From: Symmachiella dynata
GTDB taxonomy: Bacteria; Planctomycetota; Planctomycetia; Planctomycetales; Planctomycetaceae
DNA: 64,000 nucleotides
Reading direction: 5' to 3'
Assembly: GCF_007747995.1 (NCBI RefSeq)
Contig: NZ_CP036276.1
Location: 5,694,001-5,758,000, forward strand
The notes under the pieces were generated by a model. That model worked only from the letters and a program-made list of their open reading frames with translations. It made no database searches and was not told the origin of the DNA. Positions 28,233-36,662 of this stretch are shown piece by piece (position 1 is the first letter of the stretch; each line of letters starts with the position of its first letter). The translations under genes were made by a program, and so were the position numbers.

Positions 28233-28541
28233 AGCCAATTTGTAAACATTGCAATTTTTACAATCAAGACTCGGCAAGGCTGCACGGTGCTGGTTTCGAG
28301 ATAAAAACCTTCTCAACCTGCAACTTCCAGCCATGTAAGCTTTTACCGCGCGGTGCGTGCGATGCTGCCGCTGTGAAAAGCGCCTTTTCACAGATTTGGC
28401 CTCAAGTTTGCTTCTTTGATCTGACCGCACGACGCGGCTGACATTTACAAACAGGTCCCCTGGTCAGCCGTCACTCAATTCAAACACCCCGGTCCTTGCA
28501 GGAAGCAAAGACCGCACTCCATTCTGGAGGATACAACGAGC
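28233..28541. other. 309-base intergenic region with two hairpins
   Basis: After the sulfatase stop there is a 7-base-pair inverted repeat (TTGTAAA at 28240-28246, TTTACAA at 28257-28263). Further on is a perfect 10-base-pair one with a 3-base loop (CTGTGAAAAG at 28371-28380, CTTTTCACAG at 28384-28393). The first may help end sulfatase transcription. The second could be an operator or part of a small RNA. TCTGGAGGATACAACGAGC before 28542 holds the ribosome-binding site of the next gene. Confidence 0.5.
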
Positions 28542-29819
28542 ATGGATGCTCTCCTGATTCGACTCGCGCTTGCCGCCGCTGCCATCACATCGATAGGCGC
28601 AAAATATCAATCACCCAACTTTACCGTCACCGCTCCCACTGAACAAATGGCACAACAAGTGGCCCAACATGCTGAGCATCATCGCCGCGAATTGGCGCTG
28701 GCTTGGTTAGGCCACGAATTGCCCAACTGGTATTCCCCCTGCCCCGTCAAAGTCAAAGTCGGCCAATTGGGAGCCGGCGGATATACGTCGTTTTCCTTCG
28801 ATCGTGGCCGGTCGGGCGACATGGAAGTTTTTGGCTGGAACATGGTTGTCCAAGGCTCGCTGGAACGCGTGTTGGATTCGGTCATTCCCCACGAAGTCAG
28901 CCACACCATCTTCGCCTGTCACTTTCGCCGACCGTTGCCGCGTTGGGCCGATGAAGGAGCCGCCACATTGGCTGAACACGAATCAGAAAAAAGACGCCAA
29001 CTGATGACCGTCAAACAAATCCTACATACCAGCCAGCGAATTCCATTGCGGACGTTATTGAGCATGAAAGAATATCCCAAGGACCCGCAAGCCGTTTTAA
29101 GCCTGTATGCCCAGGGATATACGTTGGCCGAGTTATTGGTGCAGACCGAAGGCAAGGCGTGCTACCTGAAATTTCTTGCTGAATCAGAAAAACTAGGCTG
29201 GGATCGTGCCATCAAAAAGCACTACGGTTACCACAGTTTGGAATCCTTGGAAAAACGTTGGGAGAATTGGATTGAAGAGGGATGCCCGCGTCTCGACAGA
29301 CAGGAGGCACCGCTGTTAGCTGCTGGAAACTCGAACAATCGTAACAATGAAAATCTGGTCGTCCGCTCGCAAACGCCTGATGAGCCGGAAGCAGAAGTTC
29401 AATCCGGTGTGGCCGCCCAAAACGGGCCGCAGAGTCGCTTAGTTGCTCCGCGGCCCAAAGTTGCAGCCCGCCCCCGTCGCACAACACAGCCAACCGCCTT
29501 GGCGGCAGCGGCACGACAAACGCGTCCCAGCACGAACAACAATTCGCGTAGCGGCAACGAAGGTTGGATTGCCATTCGCACCTCCGGCCGCGCCCTACCA
29601 GCCATGGCCACCTCGCAAACGATCGCTGCTGCGAATCGCAGAGAACAATCAAACGCTCGCTCACGACGGCGGCCTAATTCCAATGCCTTAGACGCGCCGG
29701 AAACAAGCGAGACCCCCAGAAGCTGGCCCGGCAGCAAGACCTCAAAACAACAACAGATCTCCGCAGACCGTCGCACGAAGAAACGTTCGGAATTCCCCAA
29801 CCGAACATCGCGACAATGA
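28542..29819 (+). CDS. Exported metalloprotease-like protein (peptidase MA-like)
   Basis: A 425-residue protein with a short hydrophobic leader (MDALLIRLALAAAAITSIGA). The zinc-peptidase motif H117-E118-V-S-H121 lies in SVIPHEVSHTIFA, and the third ligand is probably E138 in RWADEGAATLAEHE, as in gluzincin-type peptidase MA families. The catalytic region ends near residue 250 with SLESLEKRWENWIEEG. The remaining 170 residues are low-complexity, rich in Ala, Arg, Thr, Asn and Gln, and look disordered; they may anchor it to the wall or another protein. GGAGG is about 12 bases before the ATG. Protease activity is inference from the motif. The last codons overlap a palindromic repeat. Confidence 0.8.
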   Translation: MDALLIRLALAAAAITSIGAKYQSPNFTVTAPTEQMAQQVAQHAEHHRRELALAWLGHELPNWYSPCPVKVKVGQLGAGGYTSFSFDRGRSGDMEVFGWNMVVQGSLERVLDSVIPHEVSHTIFACHFRRPLPRWADEGAATLAEHESEKRRQLMTVKQILHTSQRIPLRTLLSMKEYPKDPQAVLSLYAQGYTLAELLVQTEGKACYLKFLAESEKLGWDRAIKKHYGYHSLESLEKRWENWIEEGCPRLDRQEAPLLAAGNSNNRNNENLVVRSQTPDEPEAEVQSGVAAQNGPQSRLVAPRPKVAARPRRTTQPTALAAAARQTRPSTNNNSRSGNEGWIAIRTSGRALPAMATSQTIAAANRREQSNARSRRRPNSNALDAPETSETPRSWPGSKTSKQQQISADRRTKKRSEFPNRTSRQ

Positions 29820-29877
29820 CCCAGTGCCACCGGCAATAGCCGGTACGAATGAGCGTTCGGGATTCCCCAACCGAGCG
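29785..29877. repeat. Cluster of three short hairpins with a repeated core
   Basis: Two near-identical units, CGTTCGG-A/G-ATTCCCCAACCGA (29784-29804 and 29854-29874), each fold with a 6-7 base-pair stem. Between them ACCGGC (29829-29834) pairs with GCCGGT (29839-29844). The first unit codes for the last residues of the preceding gene, whose stop is at 29817-29819. Confidence 0.6.
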
Positions 29878-30472
29878 TTGACCCACGCCCAGCGGATTGT
29901 TGATGACCACAGGTGAATGCCCCGCATTGTCCCCCACCCTGGTTCTCGCCTTCCCCCAATGGGCAAAACGAAACCGACAAGCCTTCCGCCCCCACGGAAG
30001 GCTTGTCGGCATTTCCAGGCAGCAGGCAGCAGGCGGCGGGCGGTGACGACCGCCGGCGGGTTCGAGCTTCCGCTCGGTGGGGCATGGTTCGCTCCCGTTG
30101 GTCGCTGGTGTGGGTGGTGGGTCGTGCTGTTGGGATCTTTGGGCAGGGGTAACGCTGAGGCGTGGACACGAATTCGCATGATTCGAGCGAATGATTTTGC
30201 AATTCACGCCTAGAGTACCGTTGCGGCTCAGAAGGAGCTTCGCCCCGGATTGTGAACGGCCGGCAAAATGCATCTTAACGGTTGCGCTGCCGACATCCCT
30301 GCGAGCGGGCCGCGATTTTGTGTTCCGGGGCGTTTTTCCGGAACTTTCGCCGCGCCGCTGCCGTCTCAAGCGGTGTAGTTGGGGCTAATACGGCGATGCG
30401 ATATGCTATCGCTGTACGCTCGCATGCCCGTTTTTATTCAAAATTTATCTCCATCATATATCGGGTTGATTC
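29820..30472. other. 653-base non-coding region with strong hairpin
   Basis: After the hairpin cluster, a perfect 15-base-pair inverted repeat lies at 29974-30009 (CCGACAAGCCTTCCG and CGGAAGGCTTGTCGG around a 6-base loop) followed by CATTT. It could be a terminator, but lacks a proper T tract. The rest is GC-rich (GGCAGCAGGCAGCAGGCGG near 30018) and the promoter of the macroglobulin-like gene must be in its right part. Frames here are short and unlike proteins. Confidence 0.5.
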
Positions 30473-33400
30473 ATGTGCCAGAAATTCTACGTGAAGTCAC
30501 TTTTAATCGTGCTGGTCGGCGCCGCTTGCGCGTATGCTGCTCAAGCCTCCGTCGTCCCCAAACAAGTCGAGGTCCAAAAATTGTTCAACGAAGGCAACTA
30601 CAAAGAGGCCTACGACGATTTCCGCCGCCGCGCTTTGCTCAAAGATGCAAATCCTCGTGAGGTTGGAACCGATCTGTTGATGGCCTTGAATTGTTTGCAG
30701 CGATTAAATCGTGTCAATGAGATCGATGCATTTCGTGATGAAGTGATCGCTCAACATGCCGACAATTGGCGGTTGCTCAAAGCAGCGGCTCAGTCGCTGC
30801 AAAATGGTCCGCACTACGGTTTCATGATTGCCGGAGAATTCGAGCGGGGGCAACATCGCGGCGGCGGGCAACATGCCAGTTCTCAACAGCGCGACCGCGT
30901 GCGAGCGTTGCAATTGATGCAGCAAGCCATGCCGCTGCTGGATGAAGAAATATCAAAGCCCGAGGTCGCACAGTTTTACCGTGATTTCGCCAATATGATC
31001 TTGCAGAATCGCCGCGGCGGACAGGCGTGGCGGTTGCAGTACCTGACCGACTTGACGACGCTACCTGACTATGAAGTCGGCGGGAATCGGTATGGTTACG
31101 GCCATGGTGGCGGAAGCAGCACACAGGGGGCGGCGGTCGATGCTGAGGGCAAACCGGTCTTTTATCACGTGCCGGAAAGCTACGCGGCTTCGCAATCCGA
31201 CGGCGAGCGCTGGCGGTGGTTGCTCTCCCAAGTCATCGAGCTCGCGCCGCAGCGACGAGCGGAAATCAATACGTTTTTCGCGCAGTTTCTACGTGAACAA
31301 TTTGGAGTGACGACGTTGGCCCGTTATTCCGGATTCTTTGGGCAAACCGATGACGAGGGGGATGAAAGCGGTACGTATGCGCTGCACACGCTCAAAGAAA
31401 CGGAAACGATCGCCCGGCTGGCTACCGGCATCAAACGCTTTTCGCTCCCCGATGAATTCAACTTCATCAAAATCTACCAATCGGTCGCTGCGATGCCGGA
31501 GGAGCATTACGCCGATCAGGCGCTCGTGACATTGGCCCAGTTGTTTTCCGACCGCCGTCAGTATGACCGGTCGGCGGAGTATTGGCAGGAAAGTTTGGAG
31601 CGTTTCCCCAACCGCAACGGCCTCAATAAAAAACAGAAGCTGGCGCAGATCGTCGACAACTGGGGGATGTTCGATACATCCGGCGTACAACCCGCGCGGA
31701 CCGGTGCGACGATCGACTATCGTTTTCGCAACGGCAAACGCCTGCAGCTGACCGCGTATGAACTCCGCATCCCCGAATTGTTGGCCGATGTAAAAAAGTA
31801 CATCACTGACAATCCGCAACGGCTCGATTACAACAAGATGAACATCGATAACATTGGGTATCGGATTGTTCAGCAAAACGAACGCAAATATCTCGGCAAG
31901 CAGGTCGCCAATTGGTCACTCGATTTAGAACCTCGCGAGAACCATTTCGACAAACGGATCACCATCACTACGCCGCTACAAAAAGCCGGCGCGTATTTGC
32001 TGACGGCAAAACTAGAAGACGGCAACGTCAGCCGCATCATCGTTTGGTTGGACGATACGGTGATTGCCAAAAAGCAGTTGAATGGCGAGGTGATGTATTA
32101 CGTCGCCGACGCCGTCACCGGCAAGCCGATCCCTAAGGCCAATTTAGAGTTTTTCGGTTTTCGCCAGGAAGCGGTGAAGAATCGCCGCAACCAATTCCGC
32201 GTGCTCACCAAGAATTTCGCGGAGTTCACCAATGAAAACGGTATCGTTACGACCGACGCCAAACGTCAGCCGCGGGATTACACTTGGCTAGTCACTGCCC
32301 GCACTAAAGACGGCCGCTTCGCTTATTACGGCTTTAACTCCGTGTGGTACGGTCAATACTACGACCAGCAATACAACCAGACCAAGGTCTTTACGATCAC
32401 AGACCGTCCGGTCTATCGCCCCGATCAAAAGGTCGAGTTTAAGTTCTGGGTGCGGCACGCGCAGTATGACCAAGCTGACCGTTCGGACTTCGCGAATCAA
32501 GAATTCACGGTTCAAATCACCGATGGCCGGGGGCAAAAAGTCTTCGAAGAAAAACTGAAAAGCGATGCTTACGGCGGAATCGTCGGGGAGTATTCACTGC
32601 CCAAAGATGCCACGCTCGGTGCGTATCAATTGCAGATCGTTGGACACGGAGGCGGCTCGTTCCGCGTCGAGGAATATAAAAAGCCCGAATTCGAAGTCAC
32701 CGTCGAAGCGCCCGACGAACCGGTCATGCTGGGTGAAAAAATCACCGCCAAGATCGTCGCTAAATATTACTTCGGAGCACCGGTCACCAACGGAATGGTG
32801 AAATACAAGGTGCTGCGTTCGAAGTATTCACAACAATGGTACCCGCCCGGGATATGGGACTGGTTCTACGGTCCAGGCTACTGGTGGTTTGGGTATGACT
32901 ACACGTGGTTCCCCGGTTGGAACGACTGGGGTTGCCGGCGCCCGGTTGGCTGGTGGTGGCCCGCGCGTCACGATCCGCCCGAGGTGGTGCTGGGGAACGA
33001 AGTCGAAATCGGCGAAGACGGCACCGTCTCCTTGGAAATCGATACGGCGCTGGCCAAAGAAATTCACGGTAACAGCGACCACCGTTACGAAATCACCGCT
33101 GAAGTCGTTGACGAGTCGCGGCGAACCATCGTCGGCAAAGGCAAAGTGCTCGTCGCCCGCAAACCGTTCAAGGTCTTCACCTGGCTCGACCGTGGTTATT
33201 ACCGCGTGGGCGACGACATCAACGCCAGTTTCTCGGCCCACACGTTGGATAACAAACCGGTGCAAGGGACCGGAAAGCTAACGTTGTACCGTGTCACGTA
33301 TGATGACAAGAATGAACCGGTCGAAACGGTTGAAGAGACTTGGGACGTCAATACAAATGACGAGGGCAAGGCGTCACAAAAAATCGCCGCCTCCCGCGCC

Positions 33401-36400
33401 GGGCAGTTCCGACTCTCCTATAAACTGACCGATGCCGCCGGACACGAGATCGAAGGCGCCTACGTCTTCATCGTCCGCGGCGATGGCTTTGACGGTCGGC
33501 AGTTCCGCTTTAATGACATTGAAATCATCACCGACAAACGGGAATACAAACCGGGCGAAACAGTGCGGATGGCGCTCAACACTAATCGCAGCGACGCCAC
33601 CGTCTTGTTGTTCCTGCGTCCTACGAACGGCGTCTATTTGCCGCCGCAAGTGATCCGCATGGACGGAAAGAGCACGGTCGTTGATGTAACAGTCGTCCAA
33701 AAGGACATGCCCAACTTCTTCGTCGAAGCGATGACCATCTCTGATGCCAAGATTCATACCGGGATGCGCGAAGTCATCGTTCCGCCCGAAAAACGAGTGT
33801 TGAACGTCGACGTCACCCCCTCGGCCGAATCGTACAAACCGGGAGAACCGGCCAAGGTCAGCATCAAATTGACCGACACCGATGGCGAACCGTTCATGGG
33901 ATCAACGGTCCTCTCGATCTACGACAAGAGCGTGGAATACATTTCCGGCGGATCAAACGTGCCGGAGATCAAAGCCTTCTTCTGGAAATGGCGGCGGCGG
34001 CATACGCCACAGACCGAATCGAATCTCACGCGGTATTTCGGCAATATGCTGAAACCCAAAGAGGTCGCCATGCAGTTTCTGGGCGCGTTCGGGGCGACAG
34101 TTGTTGATGAACTTGCCGACAGTGCCATGACAAAAAGAGGCGGTGACGTTAGAGCTAGGGTCGGCCTAAGGCAAGGCCGCTCAATGGCTAAATCCATGGC
34201 GGCACCGGCTGCCGCGCGGATGGAAGCGTCCGAAGGGCTAGCCATGGCCGACGCCATCCCCAACGAATCCGGCAGCGGTGAAACAGGCGACGTCGTCGAA
34301 CCGACGGTCCGCAGCAACTTCGCCGATACCGCCCTGTGGGTGGGAACATTGGAAACGGACAAGAACGGCATGGCGGAAGTCACCTTGGATATGCCGGAAA
34401 ATCTCACCGCATGGAAAATCCGTAGCTGGGCGATGGGACAGGGGACGAAAGTCGGACAAGGCGAATCGGAAGTCGTGACCGCCAAGAATCTGCTCGTCCG
34501 CTTGCAGGCTCCGCGGTTCTTCATGCAAAACGATGAAGTGGTCCTGTCAGCCAACGTGCATAATTATCTGGAGCAGGACAAATCAGTGCGCGTCGAACTC
34601 GAACTGGATGGTGACACGTTACGAGCACAATCCGGCACCACACAAACCATCACCGTGCCGGCCGGCGGCGACGTCCGCGTCGATTGGCGGGTGAGAGTTA
34701 TCAATCCCGGCGAAGCGACTGTTCGCGTCAAAGCACTGACCGATGAAGAATCAGACGCGATGCAGATGAAGTTCCCGGTGTATGTCCATGGCATGCTCAA
34801 AATGGAATCGTTCTCCGGCGCGTTGCGGCCCGACGAAACGAGCGGAAAGTTCACGATCGACGTTCCCGAAGCGCGACGCATCAATGAGTCGATCTTAGAG
34901 ATCCGCTATTCCCCCAGTTTGGCCGGCGCGATGGTCGATGCGCTGCCCTATCTCATCAACTACCCTTACAAGACGACCGAAAGCACGCTCAATCGGTTCT
35001 TGCCGGCGGTCATCACGCAAAACATCCTGTTGCGGATGAAACTGAACCTCAAAGACATCCGCGAAAAACGGACGAATCTCAATGCCCAGGAAATTGGCGA
35101 CGATGCCCAACGGGCGGAGCAATGGAAACGGTTCGACGTGGATCCGGTCTTCGACGAAGACCTCCTGCGTGAGATCGTTGCCGAGAATCTGCAGGCTTTG
35201 ACCGAGATGCAACTGTCCGACGGCGGTTGGGGTTGGTTCTCCGGTTGGGGCGAGCATTCCTATCCGCACACAACAGCCAGCGTCGTGCGCGGCCTGCAAC
35301 TGGCGAAGGCCAACGACGTGGCCCTGGTGCCGGGAATGTACGAACGGGGCGTCGAGTGGCTGAAACGTTATCAAGATCAGCAAATCGAATTGCTCAAAAA
35401 CGCAGCCGCTGAAAAGAAACCGTATAAAACGAGGGCCGATAATCTCGACGCACTGGTCTACATGGTGCTCGTCGATGCCGACATTGCCAGCGCCGACATG
35501 CGAGAGTTCTTGTATCGCGATCGTACCAAGTTGTCGGTGTACGGCATGGCGCTGTTTGGTTTGGCACTGGAAAAACAACAGCAAGCCGAACAGTTGGCGA
35601 TGATCATGCGGAACATCGAGCAATACCTCGTCGAGGATGACGAAAACCAAACCGCATACCTCAACCTCCCCAACGGCGGGTATTGGTGGTCTTGGTACGG
35701 CAGCGAGTTCGAGGCACATGCGATGTACCTCAAACTGCTCGCTCGCACGGAACCGAAATCACGCAAGGCGTCGCGGCTGGTGAAATATCTGTTGAACAAT
35801 CGAAAGCACGCCACCTACTGGAACAGCACGCGGGACACGGCGCTGTGTGTTGAAGCCCTTGCCGATTACATGGTCGCCAGCGGCGAAGACCGCCCGGACA
35901 TGACGGTCGAGATTTACTACGACGGCGAAAAACAGAAGGAAGTCAAAATCGACGCCGAAAACCTCTTCAGCTTCGACAACAAAGTCGTTCTGGTGGGCGA
36001 TGCGATCACCACCGGTCGGCATACAATTGAACTTCGCAAAAAGGGAACCGGCCCGCTCTATTTTAACGGCTACCTAACGACCTTCACGCTGGAGAAATTC
36101 ATCGAACGCGCCGGTTTAGAGGTCAAAGTCAATCGTAAATACTACAAGTTGGTCGAGCGAGAAAAAACGGTCAAAGTCGCTGGTTCCCGCGGGCAAGCGG
36201 TCGATCAGAAAGTCGAGAAATATGATCGGCAAGAACTCGTCAATCTGGAACAAATCCAGAGCGGTGACCTGATCGAAATCGAATTAGAAATCGACAGCAA
36301 AAACGACTACGAATACCTCGTCTTCGAAGACATGAAAGCGGCCGGATTTGAACCGTTCGAAGTCCGTAGCGGCTACGGCGGCAAGGGAATGCGGGCTTAT

Positions 36401-36598
36401 ATGGAACTTCGCGATGATCGCGTGACGTTCTTCGTGCGGCATCTAGCCCGCGGCAAACACAGCATCGCTTATCGCATGCGGGCCGAAATCCCCGGCCTGT
36501 TCAATGCCCTGCCGACGCGCGGTTATGCGATGTATGCTCCGGAGCTAAAGGGCAACTCCGACGAGATGCAGGTGCGGATCGTGGACGAAACCAAGTAG
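30473..36598 (+). CDS. Alpha-2-macroglobulin family protein without a thioester
   Basis: A 2041-residue exported protein. A signal peptide (about residues 1-25) precedes a TPR-like segment (33-110). MG-type domains follow; one begins FTITDRPVYRPDQKVEFKFW near residue 640. An aromatic stretch near 788-830 is full of W, Y, G and P. The bait/A2M region includes FADTALWVGTLETDKNGMAEVTL (near 1282). In the thioester-domain start the usual YPYGCTEQT is YPYKTTEST (1497-1505), so the thioester Cys (T1501) and Gln (S1504) are both lost. The TED helical fold remains (LSDGGWGWFSGWGEHSYPHTTA). The family traps proteases; loss of the thioester is known from E. coli YfaS. Its partner protease or role here is unknown. 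Confidence 0.93.
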   Translation: MCQKFYVKSLLIVLVGAACAYAAQASVVPKQVEVQKLFNEGNYKEAYDDFRRRALLKDANPREVGTDLLMALNCLQRLNRVNEIDAFRDEVIAQHADNWRLLKAAAQSLQNGPHYGFMIAGEFERGQHRGGGQHASSQQRDRVRALQLMQQAMPLLDEEISKPEVAQFYRDFANMILQNRRGGQAWRLQYLTDLTTLPDYEVGGNRYGYGHGGGSSTQGAAVDAEGKPVFYHVPESYAASQSDGERWRWLLSQVIELAPQRRAEINTFFAQFLREQFGVTTLARYSGFFGQTDDEGDESGTYALHTLKETETIARLATGIKRFSLPDEFNFIKIYQSVAAMPEEHYADQALVTLAQLFSDRRQYDRSAEYWQESLERFPNRNGLNKKQKLAQIVDNWGMFDTSGVQPARTGATIDYRFRNGKRLQLTAYELRIPELLADVKKYITDNPQRLDYNKMNIDNIGYRIVQQNERKYLGKQVANWSLDLEPRENHFDKRITITTPLQKAGAYLLTAKLEDGNVSRIIVWLDDTVIAKKQLNGEVMYYVADAVTGKPIPKANLEFFGFRQEAVKNRRNQFRVLTKNFAEFTNENGIVTTDAKRQPRDYTWLVTARTKDGRFAYYGFNSVWYGQYYDQQYNQTKVFTITDRPVYRPDQKVEFKFWVRHAQYDQADRSDFANQEFTVQITDGRGQKVFEEKLKSDAYGGIVGEYSLPKDATLGAYQLQIVGHGGGSFRVEEYKKPEFEVTVEAPDEPVMLGEKITAKIVAKYYFGAPVTNGMVKYKVLRSKYSQQWYPPGIWDWFYGPGYWWFGYDYTWFPGWNDWGCRRPVGWWWPARHDPPEVVLGNEVEIGEDGTVSLEIDTALAKEIHGNSDHRYEITAEVVDESRRTIVGKGKVLVARKPFKVFTWLDRGYYRVGDDINASFSAHTLDNKPVQGTGKLTLYRVTYDDKNEPVETVEETWDVNTNDEGKASQKIAASRAGQFRLSYKLTDAAGHEIEGAYVFIVRGDGFDGRQFRFNDIEIITDKREYKPGETVRMALNTNRSDATVLLFLRPTNGVYLPPQVIRMDGKSTVVDVTVVQKDMPNFFVEAMTISDAKIHTGMREVIVPPEKRVLNVDVTPSAESYKPGEPAKVSIKLTDTDGEPFMGSTVLSIYDKSVEYISGGSNVPEIKAFFWKWRRRHTPQTESNLTRYFGNMLKPKEVAMQFLGAFGATVVDELADSAMTKRGGDVRARVGLRQGRSMAKSMAAPAAARMEASEGLAMADAIPNESGSGETGDVVEPTVRSNFADTALWVGTLETDKNGMAEVTLDMPENLTAWKIRSWAMGQGTKVGQGESEVVTAKNLLVRLQAPRFFMQNDEVVLSANVHNYLEQDKSVRVELELDGDTLRAQSGTTQTITVPAGGDVRVDWRVRVINPGEATVRVKALTDEESDAMQMKFPVYVHGMLKMESFSGALRPDETSGKFTIDVPEARRINESILEIRYSPSLAGAMVDALPYLINYPYKTTESTLNRFLPAVITQNILLRMKLNLKDIREKRTNLNAQEIGDDAQRAEQWKRFDVDPVFDEDLLREIVAENLQALTEMQLSDGGWGWFSGWGEHSYPHTTASVVRGLQLAKANDVALVPGMYERGVEWLKRYQDQQIELLKNAAAEKKPYKTRADNLDALVYMVLVDADIASADMREFLYRDRTKLSVYGMALFGLALEKQQQAEQLAMIMRNIEQYLVEDDENQTAYLNLPNGGYWWSWYGSEFEAHAMYLKLLARTEPKSRKASRLVKYLLNNRKHATYWNSTRDTALCVEALADYMVASGEDRPDMTVEIYYDGEKQKEVKIDAENLFSFDNKVVLVGDAITTGRHTIELRKKGTGPLYFNGYLTTFTLEKFIERAGLEVKVNRKYYKLVEREKTVKVAGSRGQAVDQKVEKYDRQELVNLEQIQSGDLIEIELEIDSKNDYEYLVFEDMKAAGFEPFEVRSGYGGKGMRAYMELRDDRVTFFVRHLARGKHSIAYRMRAEIPGLFNALPTRGYAMYAPELKGNSDEMQVRIVDETK

Positions 36599-36630
36599 TT
36601 AGCAGCCTAGAGGGTTATCGGCCCAGCGAT

Positions 36631-36662
36631 TGAGGGCGGGGAGTTAATACTTTCCGCCCTCA
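36631..36662. terminator. Possible bidirectional terminator between convergent genes
   Basis: A 9-base-pair inverted repeat (TGAGGGCGG at 36631-36639, CCGCCCTCA at 36654-36662) lies after the macroglobulin-like gene and partly inside the end of the convergent antiporter gene. The loop is AT-rich. There is no good T tract on either side, so the call is tentative. Confidence 0.45.

Noticed and set aside
29917-30369. Several open frames around the 15-base-pair hairpin, before the macroglobulin-like gene
   Set aside because: They read through hairpins and GC-rich repeats with no protein-like pattern.
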